Shown here: positions 1-8,175 of the stretch, piece by piece
Position numbering within the stretch: the stretch's first letter is position 1
Layout of the letters: every line of letters begins with the position of its first letter
NCBI RefSeq assembly: GCF_025567095.1
Contig: NZ_JAOQJH010000002.1
Length of the DNA: 64,000 nt
Source of the DNA: Anthropogastromicrobium aceti
GTDB lineage: Bacteria; Bacillota; Clostridia; Lachnospirales; Lachnospiraceae
Direction: 5' to 3' (one strand)
Made by a program: the position numbers and the translations under genes
Notes under the pieces: generated by a model
What the model was told of the DNA's origin: nothing
Seen by the model: the letters and a program-made list of their open reading frames with translations, nothing else
Database searches by the model: none

Positions 1-685
1 TAAGACCTGACAGCGCAACTCTCATACGTGCACCCGGCGGCTCATTCATCTGTCCATATACTAAGGCAGTCTTTTCGATAACGCCGCTCTCCTGCATCTC
101 ACCGTAAAGGTCATTTCCCTCACGTGTACGCTCACCAACTCCTGTAAATACAGAAGTACCGCCGTGAGCAGTCGCTACATTATGAATCAGCTCCATAATC
201 AATACTGTCTTTCCTACACCTGCACCACCAAACAGACCGATCTTTCCGCCCTTTGCGTAAGGACAAATCAAATCAACAACCTTAATACCTGTCTCAAGAA
301 TCTCGGTCGTAGGCATCTGCTCCTCATAGGACGGTGCCTGTCTGTGAATGCTCCAGCGCTCTGCATTTTGAGGTGCCGGCTTTTTATCTACCGGATCGCC
401 CAGAAGATTAAATACTCTTCCAAGGCATGCATCACCGACTGGAACGCTGATCGGTGCACCTGTGTCAACTGCATCCACGCCGCGAACCATACCATCAGTA
501 GAGTTCATCGCAATGCAGCGCACAACATCGTCACCGATCTGCTGGGCAACCTCTGCAATGACGCGGCTGCCCTGATTTTCAATCTCAATAGCATTAAGCA
601 ATTCCGGAAGCTGTCCTTCCTGGAAACGAATATCCAGAACAGGACCCATTACCTGAATTACCTTGCCAACATGTCTTTCACTCAT
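1..685 (-). CDS. atpD: F1 ATP synthase subunit beta (5' part, runs off left edge)
   Basis: Catalytic beta subunit of the F1 head. The first 228 codons are present, and the 3' end lies beyond position 1. Reading from the ATG at 683-685 gives MSERHVGKVIQVMGP, the usual beta start. A P-loop GGAGVGKT lies at about residues 153-160, followed by the conserved GERTREGNDLY segment. A GGTG-type ribosome site precedes the ATG. It lies 14 bases after the atpG stop in the usual gamma-beta order, so it is the penultimate gene of the operon, with atpC expected to the left of the window. Confidence 0.97.
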   Translation of the reverse strand, partial: MSERHVGKVIQVMGPVLDIRFQEGQLPELLNAIEIENQGSRVIAEVAQQIGDDVVRCIAMNSTDGMVRGVDAVDTGAPISVPVGDACLGRVFNLLGDPVDKKPAPQNAERWSIHRQAPSYEEQMPTTEILETGIKVVDLICPYAKGGKIGLFGGAGVGKTVLIMELIHNVATAHGGTSVFTGVGERTREGNDLYGEMQESGVIEKTALVYGQMNEPPGARMRVALSGL

Positions 686-699
686 ATATTCACCTTTCA

Positions 700-1560
700 T
701 CAGCTCTCTGAGCCTGCAACAATCTCTGTAATCTCCTGCGTAATACCAGCCTGACGAACACGATTATAGTGGAGATTGAGCTTATCAATCATCTCCTGCG
801 CATTCTTTGTCGCTGCATCCATCATCATTCGGCGGGAGGCAAGCTCACTGGCCACAGATTCACTCATGGCTCCATAGATCAGTCCTGCCAGATATTCAGG
901 CACTATGGCATTAAATACTGCCTCGCTGTTCGGCTCGTAAATAATCTGACGCTTCTTTGCCTCAGGTGCATCCTTCGGAAGCAGTGACTTCATATCCGGC
1001 AGCGGCAAAATCGGAATAAATTTTGGTTCCTGCACCATCATGTTTACGAAATTCGTGTAAACAATCGCTACATGACCAAAACCACCTTCCTTATAGCCAT
1101 GGCATATCAAACGTGCGATCTCAAAGCAGTCCGCAACCGAGATATCGCCTGCCTCTGTAAATGAATCTGAGACAACAGGCACCTTGCGGTTTGAAAAATG
1201 CTCCAATGCCTTCTTTCCTATCGGAAGCACACACGCCTCATGACCTTCCATCTGTTCTTCGACAAGGCGAAACAAATTGTTGTTATAACCGCCTGCAAAA
1301 CCTCTGTCACCCGCGATTACGATAAAACACCAGTCATCATTTTGCGGTTCCTTCGTGTAGATGGACATCATATCGATATTTTCAGCTGCGATCTGAGCCA
1401 GTGTGCCCTGAAGTGCCTCAAAATATGGACGACTGTTCTCAGCACGCTCCATTGCCTTGTGAAGCCTTGACGCTGCCACCAGCTCCATTGCCTTACAGAT
1501 CTGCATCGTACTCTGTACGCTCTTGATTCTCAGTTTGATTGCTTTCTGATTTCCAGCCAT
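700..1560 (-). CDS. atpG: F1 ATP synthase subunit gamma
   Basis: Central rotor stalk of F1, 286 residues, the normal family length. The N-terminal helix (AIKLRIKSVQSTMQICKAMELVAASRL) and the C-terminal helix (MMMDAATKNAQEMIDKLNLHYNRVRQAGITQEITEIV) are the two conserved coiled-coil arms of gamma. It sits between atpA and atpD with gaps of 18 and 14 bases, so it is co-transcribed with them. Confidence 0.97.
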   Translation of the reverse strand: MAGNQKAIKLRIKSVQSTMQICKAMELVAASRLHKAMERAENSRPYFEALQGTLAQIAAENIDMMSIYTKEPQNDDWCFIVIAGDRGFAGGYNNNLFRLVEEQMEGHEACVLPIGKKALEHFSNRKVPVVSDSFTEAGDISVADCFEIARLICHGYKEGGFGHVAIVYTNFVNMMVQEPKFIPILPLPDMKSLLPKDAPEAKKRQIIYEPNSEAVFNAIVPEYLAGLIYGAMSESVASELASRRMMMDAATKNAQEMIDKLNLHYNRVRQAGITQEITEIVAGSES

Positions 1561-1578
1561 ACAAACTCTCCTTTAATA

Positions 1579-3093
1579 TTACTGTAAGAACTTCGCCTTA
1601 TAATTGTTGATGCAATGCTCCAGTTCACTCTTTGCCTCATCGCCAAGTACGCCAGTGCGTCGTATCTCTTCCATCGCTGCTTTTCCTTCACGATCAATAT
1701 CAAGCTCATTGTTTAAACCAGTCTCAAACTCGTGAATACGCTCTACTGGAACGTCTGCTAACAGATCGTTAACTACGGCGTAAATAATAGCAACCTGCTT
1801 TTCAACAGGAAGCGGAGAATTTTGAGGCTGCTTTAAAATTTCCACGATACGCTCGCCCTTTGCAAGTCTCGCCTTTGTATCAGCATCCAAATCGGAGCCA
1901 AACTGTGCGAAGCTTTGCAGCTCTCGATACTGCGAATAAATAAGCTTTAATGTTCCGGCAACCTTCTTCATCGCCTTAATCTGTGCATTTCCACCTACTC
2001 GTGATACAGAGATACCAGGGTTTACAGCCGGGCGAATACCTGAGTGGAAAAGCTCAGTCTCCAAAAAGATCTGTCCGTCTGTGATGGAAATAACGTTTGT
2101 CGGAATATAAGCAGATACATCACCTGCCTGTGTCTCAATGATCGGAAGCGCGGTAAGGGAACCACCTCCCAGCTCATTTGACAGCTTAGATGCACGCTCA
2201 AGCAGACGTGAATGCAGGTAGAAAACGTCGCCAGGATAAGCCTCACGGCCCGGTGGACGACGGATCAGCAACGAAAGTGCACGGTAAGACTCTGCATGCT
2301 TACTTAAATCATCATAGATGATCAGCACGTGACGTCCATTTTCCATGAAATACTCACCCATACTGCAACCTGAATATGGTGCAATATATTTTAATGCATT
2401 TGCATCGGATGCCGTTGCTGCAACAACGATACTATACTCCATCGCACCATTTTTCTCCAGTTCGGATACAATGGATGCAACCGAAGAACGCTTCTGTCCA
2501 ATTGCAACGTAAATACAGATAACGCCCTTGCCCTTCTGGTTAATAATCGTATCAACGGCGATCGCAGTCTTACCAGTCTGACGGTCTCCGATAATAAGCT
2601 CTCTTTGTCCTCTTCCAATCGGAATCATGGAATCGATTGCCTTAATTCCTGTCTGAAGCGGCTCCTTAACTGGCTGACGGTCACAGATACCCGGTGCCTG
2701 ACGCTCAATTGGACGGTACTCGCTTGCTGCTACCGGTCCTTTGCCGTCAATTGGCTGTCCAAGTGCATCTACAACACGTCCAAGCAGTGCATCGCCTACC
2801 GGCACAGACACTACCTTTCCAGTTCTCTTTACAGTCTGACCCTCGCTGATACCGTCATCTGCGCCTAAAAGCACAATAGATACACGGTTTTCTTCAAGGT
2901 TCTGAGCCAGACCATATGCACCATTTTCAAATGCAAGCAGCTCACCTGCCATGCAGTTTGATAATCCGCTGGCACGCACAATGCCGTCGCCGACTGTCAA
3001 AACGGTGCCAATCTCACTTTGCTCCAAGGCATTCGAATAATATTTAATCTGGCTTCGAATAACCTTGGAGATTTCTTCTGGTTTCAGATTCAT
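1579..3093 (-). CDS. atpA: F1 ATP synthase subunit alpha
   Basis: Non-catalytic nucleotide-binding subunit of F1, 504 residues, full length. The P-loop GDRQTGKT is at residues 169-176. The alpha signature PAVNPGISVSRVGG follows in the C-terminal half, and the N-terminal beta-barrel segment VGDGIVRASGL is present. The gene lies between atpH and atpG in the standard order and is part of the same minus-strand operon. Confidence 0.98.
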   Translation of the reverse strand: MNLKPEEISKVIRSQIKYYSNALEQSEIGTVLTVGDGIVRASGLSNCMAGELLAFENGAYGLAQNLEENRVSIVLLGADDGISEGQTVKRTGKVVSVPVGDALLGRVVDALGQPIDGKGPVAASEYRPIERQAPGICDRQPVKEPLQTGIKAIDSMIPIGRGQRELIIGDRQTGKTAIAVDTIINQKGKGVICIYVAIGQKRSSVASIVSELEKNGAMEYSIVVAATASDANALKYIAPYSGCSMGEYFMENGRHVLIIYDDLSKHAESYRALSLLIRRPPGREAYPGDVFYLHSRLLERASKLSNELGGGSLTALPIIETQAGDVSAYIPTNVISITDGQIFLETELFHSGIRPAVNPGISVSRVGGNAQIKAMKKVAGTLKLIYSQYRELQSFAQFGSDLDADTKARLAKGERIVEILKQPQNSPLPVEKQVAIIYAVVNDLLADVPVERIHEFETGLNNELDIDREGKAAMEEIRRTGVLGDEAKSELEHCINNYKAKFLQ

Positions 3094-3123
3094 TCGTTCG
3101 TCCTCACTTCTGCATATGCTTTT

Positions 3124-3669
3124 TTACTGCTCAATCAGCTTATGCAGTCTCTCCAATCGGCCGCGGACACTTCCGTCCAGCTGCCGTCCTTCTATTTCAA
3201 CTTTCAAACCGCCCATAAGGTTTGGATCGGTCTTTGTGACCAATATGATTTCCTTCTTCCAGACCTCTTCAAGCTTCGCCTTAAGTGCCGCCTTTTGCTG
3301 ACTGCTCAAGGTCACTGCACTGACAACATGTGCCTCAGCGATATTGTGATCCTTCTGGAAGCGCTGCCTGTATTCTTCCTCACATCCTGAAAACTCGGAT
3401 AAAAGTTCTTCTTCGCATAAAAGCTTTAAAAAATTCACAAGATACTCATCAGCCTGCGCGCCAAATGCCTTATCAATAAGTCCAAGTCTTGTTTTTCTTG
3501 GAATAGATGGCTCCTGCAGCAGCCTAATGTAATCTGGATTTTCATCAAAAAGATTCTTTACAATGCGAAGCTCATCAAGCAGCTCTTTGCTGTATGTGCG
3601 CTGCTCAACATCCTTTTCAAGCGCTAACTCATACAGACTATCTCCATATAGCTTTCCGGTTTTTGTCAT
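3124..3669 (-). CDS. atpH: F1 ATP synthase subunit delta
   Basis: Delta subunit (OSCP family), which joins the peripheral stalk to the top of F1. At 181 residues it has the normal length. The N-terminal helical domain begins MTKTGKLYGDSLYELALE, and the C-terminal segment LMGGLKVEIEGRQLDGSVRGRLERLHKLIEQ contains the family pattern G-G-[IL]-x-[IV]-x-[IV]-G-x-x-x-[IL]-D-x-S. Its start overlaps the atpF stop by four bases (ATGA-type coupling), typical of atpF-atpH. Confidence 0.96.
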   Translation of the reverse strand: MTKTGKLYGDSLYELALEKDVEQRTYSKELLDELRIVKNLFDENPDYIRLLQEPSIPRKTRLGLIDKAFGAQADEYLVNFLKLLCEEELLSEFSGCEEEYRQRFQKDHNIAEAHVVSAVTLSSQQKAALKAKLEEVWKKEIILVTKTDPNLMGGLKVEIEGRQLDGSVRGRLERLHKLIEQ

Positions 3670-4172
3670 GATGCCTCACCTACATCTGAAATAAACTCAT
3701 CAATCAGTTTCTGATGATCTGCTTCCTTTACTTCCTTTTCAATCACCTTTCCGGCAATGGATACGGCAATATCACCGATCTCGGACTTCATCTGCTGGAA
3801 TGCAGCAGTGCGCTCCTTGGCGATATCAGCAGATGCCTTTTCCTTGATGGCAACTGCTTCCTTCTTTGCGTCAGCAACAATCGCCTCACCTCTCTCGGTA
3901 GCACTCTTTTGAGCATCGGAAATGATCTGTCTTGCCTCATCCTTTGCGTTTGAAATGCTTGCCTCGTATTGATCGCGCATCGTCTTCGCCTCTTCCTTGG
4001 CTTTTGTCGCGTCTGCGATCTGGGAGTCTGCCATCTGCTTTCTCTCTTCCACTACCTTATTAATACGGTCAAAAAGGAACTTTTTCACCAGAAAAACAGT
4101 CAGAAACAAATTACAGATCTGTGCAACGAATGTCCACGGCACAATTCCTACCAGTTCCTGTACTTCCTTCAT
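3666..4172 (-). CDS. atpF: F0 ATP synthase subunit b
   Basis: Peripheral stalk subunit b, 168 residues. One N-terminal membrane segment (about residues 10-30, WTFVAQICNLFLTVFLVKKFLF) is followed by a long charged helix of the b dimer (EERKQMADSQIADATKAKEEAKT and onward). The gap to atpE is 109 bases, larger than the other gaps in the operon. It overlaps atpH by four bases. Confidence 0.96.
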   Translation of the reverse strand: MKEVQELVGIVPWTFVAQICNLFLTVFLVKKFLFDRINKVVEERKQMADSQIADATKAKEEAKTMRDQYEASISNAKDEARQIISDAQKSATERGEAIVADAKKEAVAIKEKASADIAKERTAAFQQMKSEIGDIAVSIAGKVIEKEVKEADHQKLIDEFISDVGEAS

Positions 4173-4281
4173 GTGTCAACCATGCCTTTCTTTGGTTCTA
4201 GCACATTTTGTGTTAGAATCCAAATATGTCTTTTATATACTTTATAATGCCCACGAATTGCTTGTAACTTTTCGACCCGGA

Positions 4282-4560
4282 TTAGCCCAAGAAATTCATG
4301 AACATACCAGGTGCAACAAAGATCAAAAGAAGACCGGTAACGAAACCATAAATACCGGTAGTCTCTGCAACGGCACAACCAAGAAGCATGGTACTTGTAA
4401 CATCACCCTTGCACTCTGGCTGACGTCCAATTGCCTCAAGTGCCTTTGCTACTGCGTTACCTTCACCAATACCAGGTCCGATACCTGCGATCAAAGAGCA
4501 GCCTGCACCAATTGCACAACCTGCAAGAGCAATACCTTTAGCCAATACTGTAAAATCCAT
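4282..4560 (-). CDS. atpE: F0 ATP synthase subunit c, Na+-type ligand set
   Basis: Rotor ring subunit c, 92 residues, a two-helix hairpin with the loop GRQPE. The ion-carrying Glu is E66 in helix 2 (AVAETTGIY). Aligned with the Na+-binding c subunit of Propionigenium modestum (Q32, V63, E65, S66, Y70), this protein has E33, V64, E66, T67 and Y71. A carboxylate in the Q32 position plus a hydroxyl residue after the ion Glu is the pattern of Na+-coupled c rings in anaerobic Firmicutes, so Na+ coupling is inferred. A strong AGGAGG-like ribosome site lies upstream of the start. Confidence 0.96.
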   Translation of the reverse strand: MDFTVLAKGIALAGCAIGAGCSLIAGIGPGIGEGNAVAKALEAIGRQPECKGDVTSTMLLGCAVAETTGIYGFVTGLLLIFVAPGMFMNFLG

Positions 4561-4598
4561 TCTTTTTTCCTCCTGTTAGAAAAATCTTTTTTGTTTTA

Positions 4599-5363
4599 TT
4601 AGCCCTCTTCTGCGGCGTTTGCGATATACATAATCGTCAGCATACAGAAAATGAATGCCTGCATAACACCTGAGAACCAGTCAAAATATAAAGATGTAAT
4701 TGCCGGAAGACCCACCGACAAAAACGGAATTGTTCCAAGCACACTTCCTACTGCGCCTGGAATCAGACCAAACAGCGCCTTTGTTGCAGTTGCAAGCGCT
4801 GCGTAAATCAAACCATCAATAACGACACCAGACAGAATATTTCCAAAATGACGGCATGCCATGCTGACTGGTGTTGCCAACTCAGACAAAATGTTAAACG
4901 GCGTCATAACTGGAATTGGCTGTGTAAAGCCCTTTAAATATCCGCCAAGCTTGTTAGTCTGGATCTTCTTTGCCGTGATCATAATAAATACAACCACTGC
5001 CCATGCTGCTTCTGTTGACAGATCTGCTGTTGGGCTTCGAAGACCTAGAAGACTGATTAGATTTGAAAATACACTTGTGGTAAACAACGCTGCGATAAAC
5101 GGAATCATGTAGTCAAACTTATAACCACCCGTATTGCCGCGCACAAAGTTGTTCGCCTTTTCTACCAGAAACTCAGCCACTGCCTGACGCTTTGAGATGT
5201 TTGTTACTTTTAAATCATGTGTCAGCCACAGGCAAAGCACTGCAATAACTGCCATGACAATCCAGCTGACCACCATAGTCTCACTGATCTGAAGATCACC
5301 CAGAATAGGAATGTTCGTCGGAATCGTAAAAAACACCTGAGCTCCTGAAATGTCAAAATCCAT
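4599..5363 (-). CDS. atpB: F0 ATP synthase subunit a
   Basis: Stator channel subunit a, 254 residues with five to six membrane helices. The essential Arg lies in PVSMACRHFGNILSG (R171), the counterpart of E. coli aR210. The final helix, FSGVMQAFIFCMLTIMYIANA, matches the family C-terminus. It is located directly upstream of atpE in the operon. Together with the c subunit it forms the ion path. Confidence 0.97.
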   Translation of the reverse strand: MDFDISGAQVFFTIPTNIPILGDLQISETMVVSWIVMAVIAVLCLWLTHDLKVTNISKRQAVAEFLVEKANNFVRGNTGGYKFDYMIPFIAALFTTSVFSNLISLLGLRSPTADLSTEAAWAVVVFIMITAKKIQTNKLGGYLKGFTQPIPVMTPFNILSELATPVSMACRHFGNILSGVVIDGLIYAALATATKALFGLIPGAVGSVLGTIPFLSVGLPAITSLYFDWFSGVMQAFIFCMLTIMYIANAAEEG

Positions 5364-5366
5364 TGT

Positions 5367-5840
5367 TTACTGTTCACTTCCTTTCCCAGCTGTGGGATCA
5401 GCTGACTGGCTGTCCTTTTTTTCCTGCGCAAGCTTAGCTTTTCCAATTGTAAGATAATAGATTTTTATTACCATACTAGGAAACAGAAGCGGAATAATTC
5501 CGGCTGCCCCATTAAAACACGGAGCTGCAAGCGCTACAACACCCCACGCAAGCATTAAAAGCGTTCTTTGACGCTGACTAACCTGCATGCGCTGACGCGC
5601 TCTGCCTTCGTCTGTCTCTGCAGCTACCTTCTGAACTGTAAGTCCCATAAGGAAAAAATTTCCAGCTGCAAAAATAAAACCGCCAATGCCGGCAAGAAAT
5701 ACCGTATAATCAAACGGTATCTTTTCCGGATTCACCTGATGAAGAAAGAAAAATACAACCCACATCAGTACAACACCTATGGCAGTTCCTGATGCAATCC
5801 GCATCGTTTCCTGCTTTACCGCAGGAGATACACTTCTCAT
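5367..5840 (-). CDS. atpI: ATP synthase subunit I-like membrane protein
   Basis: A 157-residue membrane protein with four predicted helices (residues about 16-35, 46-68, 90-108, 113-133) and a charged Lys/Glu/Ser-rich tail. Position (immediately before atpB, three bases apart) and size fit AtpI/UncI, which assists c-ring assembly or Mg2+ uptake in known operons. Sequence similarity to AtpI is weak by eye, so the call rests mainly on topology and synteny. Confidence 0.75.
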   Translation of the reverse strand: MRSVSPAVKQETMRIASGTAIGVVLMWVVFFFLHQVNPEKIPFDYTVFLAGIGGFIFAAGNFFLMGLTVQKVAAETDEGRARQRMQVSQRQRTLLMLAWGVVALAAPCFNGAAGIIPLLFPSMVIKIYYLTIGKAKLAQEKKDSQSADPTAGKGSEQ

Positions 5841-5883
5841 TCTGTCACCTTCCCTTTCTTAATGATAACAATTCATGCCATCA

Positions 5884-6135
5884 TTAAACATGATCATTAA
5901 ATCCGAATGGTTTCTTGTCCTTCTTTTTATTATTATGCTTTTTCGCACGCAAATACAGCTTATACCAGGTCATAATGCCGGCTCCGATCCCAAAGATCAA
6001 GCCGATGATATAAACCCAGCTGCCTACACCTTTATGTTCACAAAGCCAATAACAAAAATACAGACATGCAAGGAGAGGGATCACAAGTGTCAGTCCTAAC
6101 TGAATAATCACAAACAGCCACCATCCTTTCACCAT
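5884..6135 (-). CDS. atpZ: AtpZ-like small membrane protein
   Basis: An 83-residue protein with two membrane helices (about residues 7-28 and 38-60) and a Lys-rich tail. It fits the AtpZ/AtpI group encoded first in many Firmicute atp operons and known there to help c-ring assembly. The ATG at 6133-6135 has no ribosome site upstream, and a TATACT -10 lies only about 10 bases before it. Either the mRNA is nearly leaderless, or translation starts at a GTG a few codons inside, after AAAGGATGG. First gene of the operon. Confidence 0.65.
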   Translation of the reverse strand: MVKGWWLFVIIQLGLTLVIPLLACLYFCYWLCEHKGVGSWVYIIGLIFGIGAGIMTWYKLYLRAKKHNNKKKDKKPFGFNDHV

Positions 6136-6144
6136 TTGCTAACT

Positions 6145-6153
6145 AGTATACCA
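6145..6153 (-). promoter_or_regulatory. Putative extended -10 promoter of the atp operon
   Basis: On the minus strand the sequence reads TGGTATACT, an extended -10 (TG-n-TATACT). The matching -35 position is weak (TTTTCT). It predicts a transcript start only a few bases before the atpZ ATG. The AT-rich 6154-6350 region could hold further promoters, but I see none clearly. Confidence 0.4.
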
Positions 6154-6352
6154 GTTTTTAATGGAAAAGAAAAGAAAATTTTCTATAAAACCCTTTCCAA
6201 AAACTACTATATTTAGCATAATTGATTATAATTTCTTTCGTTTATGTCTTCAATAGACAATGATTTCTTCGTGTTCAAATTTACACAAAACGGTTTGCGT
6301 GTCTATGAAAAACACGAATTGAAAATTTTTTTGAAAAAATTTGAAAAAGTGC

Positions 6353-6381
6353 TTGCATTTTGTTCTGAGTTGTGGTATCAT
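6353..6381 (+). promoter_or_regulatory. sigmaA promoter of the tRNA pair
   Basis: The -35 TTGCAT (6353-6358), a 17-base spacer and the -10 TATCAT (6376-6381) lie 27 bases upstream of tRNA-Tyr. Spacing is ideal for a housekeeping sigma factor. Confidence 0.7.
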
Positions 6382-6407
6382 TCATAACTGTCAAGGAAAT
6401 ATGACAT

Positions 6408-6489
6408 GGATGGATTCCCGAGTGGCCAAAGGGGACAGACTGTAAATCTGCTGCAACTTGCTTCGGTGGTTCGAATCCACCTCCATCCA
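6408..6489 (+). tRNA. tRNA-Tyr (GTA)
   Basis: The acceptor stem GGATGGA pairs with TCCATCC. The anticodon loop CTGTAAATC gives anticodon GTA. A long class II variable arm is present, and the T-arm GGTTCGAATCC is intact. The 3' CCA is not encoded. Followed 21 bases later by tRNA-Leu in the same transcript. Confidence 0.97.
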
Positions 6490-6510
6490 TTGAGCTTCAC
6501 AAGAAGCTAT

Positions 6511-6596
6511 GCCGCAGTGGCGGAACTGGCAGACGCCCGGGACTTAAAATCCCGTGGGTAGTGATACCCGTACCGGTTCGATTCCGGTCTGCGGCA
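6511..6596 (+). tRNA. tRNA-Leu (TAA)
   Basis: The acceptor stem GCCGCAG pairs with CTGCGGC, with discriminator A. The anticodon loop reads ACTTAAAAT (anticodon TAA). A long variable arm (TGGGTAGTGATACCCG) and the T-arm CGGTTCGATTCCG are present. CCA is not encoded. Confidence 0.97.
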
Positions 6597-6599
6597 TTG

Positions 6600-6635
6600 A
6601 AAACAGTAATCGAAAGATTGCTGTTTTTCTTTTTC
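6600..6635 (+). terminator. Rho-independent terminator after the tRNAs
   Basis: The hairpin AACAGTAATC-GAAA-GATTGCTGTT is followed by TTTCTTTTTC, directly after tRNA-Leu. Confidence 0.8.
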
Positions 6636-6659
6636 TCATTTTTGTTTGTTTTGTTTTTT

Positions 6660-6700
6660 ACCGCTTCCCGGAAAGCTAAATGACCGGGAAGCGGTTTTCT
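6660..6700 (+). terminator. Second GC-rich terminator hairpin
   Basis: ACCGCTTCCCGG and CCGGGAAGCGGT form a perfect 12-bp stem around a 12-base loop, followed on the plus strand by TTTCT. It may also stop minus-strand transcripts leaving the HAD gene, though there is no T-run on that side. Confidence 0.65.
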
Positions 6701-6715
6701 CATTATTTGCTCATT

Positions 6716-7423
6716 CTATTTTCCAATCATGGATTTGCTTACTTCATCCCAATTCTTATAGTAAAAGTCTGCGACCTTTCGAATCTTCTCCTCGTCCTGA
6801 TTATATGAATCATAAATACCCACAGTAATAAAGCCTGCATTCTTTGCAGTAACAATAGCATGAAGTGCATCCTCAAATACAACTGTTTCTGAAGGCTTAC
6901 TTCCAATATTTTTTGCAGCGGCAAGATAAATATCTGGCTCTGTCTTTCCCTTTCCAATATCACTGCATGTCAAAATTCCTTTAAAATAACTCCAAACACC
7001 AAGACGCTTTAAGCCAGCTGTAACACATGCACTGTCACTTGAGGTTGCAATAATCATCGGAATGTCTTTTGATGCAAGCGACTTAATTACCTGTTCTACG
7101 CCTGGTTTTAGCTGCACCTCATCCTCATAGAAGCCGCGTATAAGCTCGCGTATACCGTCAAGAATCTGCGTCCTCGTCAAACTCACACCATAGTGATCAA
7201 TTAAATAGTCTGCACCCTCTTCCATCGACATAGTCATGATCTTCTCGGAAAGATTTTCCTCTGGTTCTAATCCAAGGCTATTTAGATAGCGTACCGCTGC
7301 CTCTTCCCAGATCACCATAGAATCAAGAAGTGTGCCATCCACATCAAAAATCGCACCATGAATGCCTACACACTTATTTGCTTCCTTATCATCAAAATTA
7401 TTCTCATCTAAAAATTTGTTCAT
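6716..7423 (-). CDS. HAD-superfamily phosphatase, beta-phosphoglucomutase-like
   Basis: A 235-residue cytoplasmic HAD hydrolase. Motif I DVDGTLLDS begins at residue 27 (nucleophile Asp27), motif II is in MIIATSSDS, and motif IV is EDALHAIVTAKNAG. The helical cap between motifs I and II (residues about 45-100) is of the beta-phosphoglucomutase/phosphoglycolate phosphatase type, so the likely substrate is a small phosphorylated sugar or metabolite. Motif I begins about 20 residues later than usual, so a later start is possible. The gene appears monocistronic, and the substrate cannot be told from the sequence. Confidence 0.85.
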   Translation of the reverse strand: MNKFLDENNFDDKEANKCVGIHGAIFDVDGTLLDSMVIWEEAAVRYLNSLGLEPEENLSEKIMTMSMEEGADYLIDHYGVSLTRTQILDGIRELIRGFYEDEVQLKPGVEQVIKSLASKDIPMIIATSSDSACVTAGLKRLGVWSYFKGILTCSDIGKGKTEPDIYLAAAKNIGSKPSETVVFEDALHAIVTAKNAGFITVGIYDSYNQDEEKIRKVADFYYKNWDEVSKSMIGK

Positions 7424-7455
7424 GCAAACCTCCTGGCTTTGTTAACTTTTTTTGA

Positions 7456-7887
7456 TTATATCACAAATTTCTTAAAATGAAGCTCTTTTCCATTTCCAAA
7501 CAGACATCTCTCGACACCGCACCATACACGATCAGCTTCTGCCTGTACCTGCTGAGAAGAAAGAAGTTTTGAAAATTGCTTTCCACAGACTTTTAGATAG
7601 TGTTCCAAAGAGGCTTTTGACAGTCCCTGTTCTGTACGGCAAGCGGCTAATTGCTTTGCCAATTTTTTCTTTTGCGATTTCTCTTCTTTCGACATTTTTT
7701 CTTTTTTCACCAGCTCATTGTATAACTGTCTGAGTTCTGCATATCGCTTATCGTGCTGAAGGCGTATCATGCATTTACGGGCATGCTTTACACATACATT
7801 ATGCAAATGCGCCAATGCGCGAAAACGACGATCGATTTCATGGCGTTCATATTTAGATGTTTTTAACAGAAGCTGTACCGTATGCAT
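7456..7887 (-). pseudogene. tnpB: TnpB N-terminal fragment (IS200/IS605 family)
   Basis: 143 residues matching only the N-terminal part of TnpB: the opening MHTVQLLLKTSKYERHEIDRRFRALAHLHN, the basic coiled region, and FGNGKELHFKKF, the point where full proteins continue into the WED/RuvC core. The reading frame stops after HFKKFVI, so the RuvC nuclease and zinc finger are missing. A perfect hairpin typical of IS200/IS605 ends lies 169 bases upstream (8056-8075). No tnpA and no intact right end are visible. This is a decayed element. Confidence 0.8.
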
Positions 7888-8055
7888 ATGTGCCCTCCTT
7901 TAACTGCGAATATGAATATATGTTCTTTGTTGATATAAACAGTATATCATACAACACACAAGGACACAAGCTCAAAACGAGCTGTTGCCTGTACAACATT
8001 TCGACAAAATTCGACATCATTGTCCGATAATTGCAAAAAGTTTCTTGGCTTTCAT

Positions 8056-8075
8056 CCCACGGTTAAAACCGTGGG
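8056..8075. mobile_element. IS200/IS605-type end hairpin
   Basis: The perfect palindrome CCCACGGTTAAAACCGTGGG, upstream of the truncated tnpB, resembles the subterminal hairpin recognised by TnpA HUH transposases. It is the probable left end of the decayed element. The rest of 7888-8175 shows no gene. Confidence 0.6.
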
Positions 8076-8175
8076 CTTTCCCACCCGACTTTTGTAAATT
8101 TCAGAATTTACTGCCACCTGAAATGCCTGATTCCCAGGATTTACAAACATGCCCATACTTTCTCATTCCTTTCTG

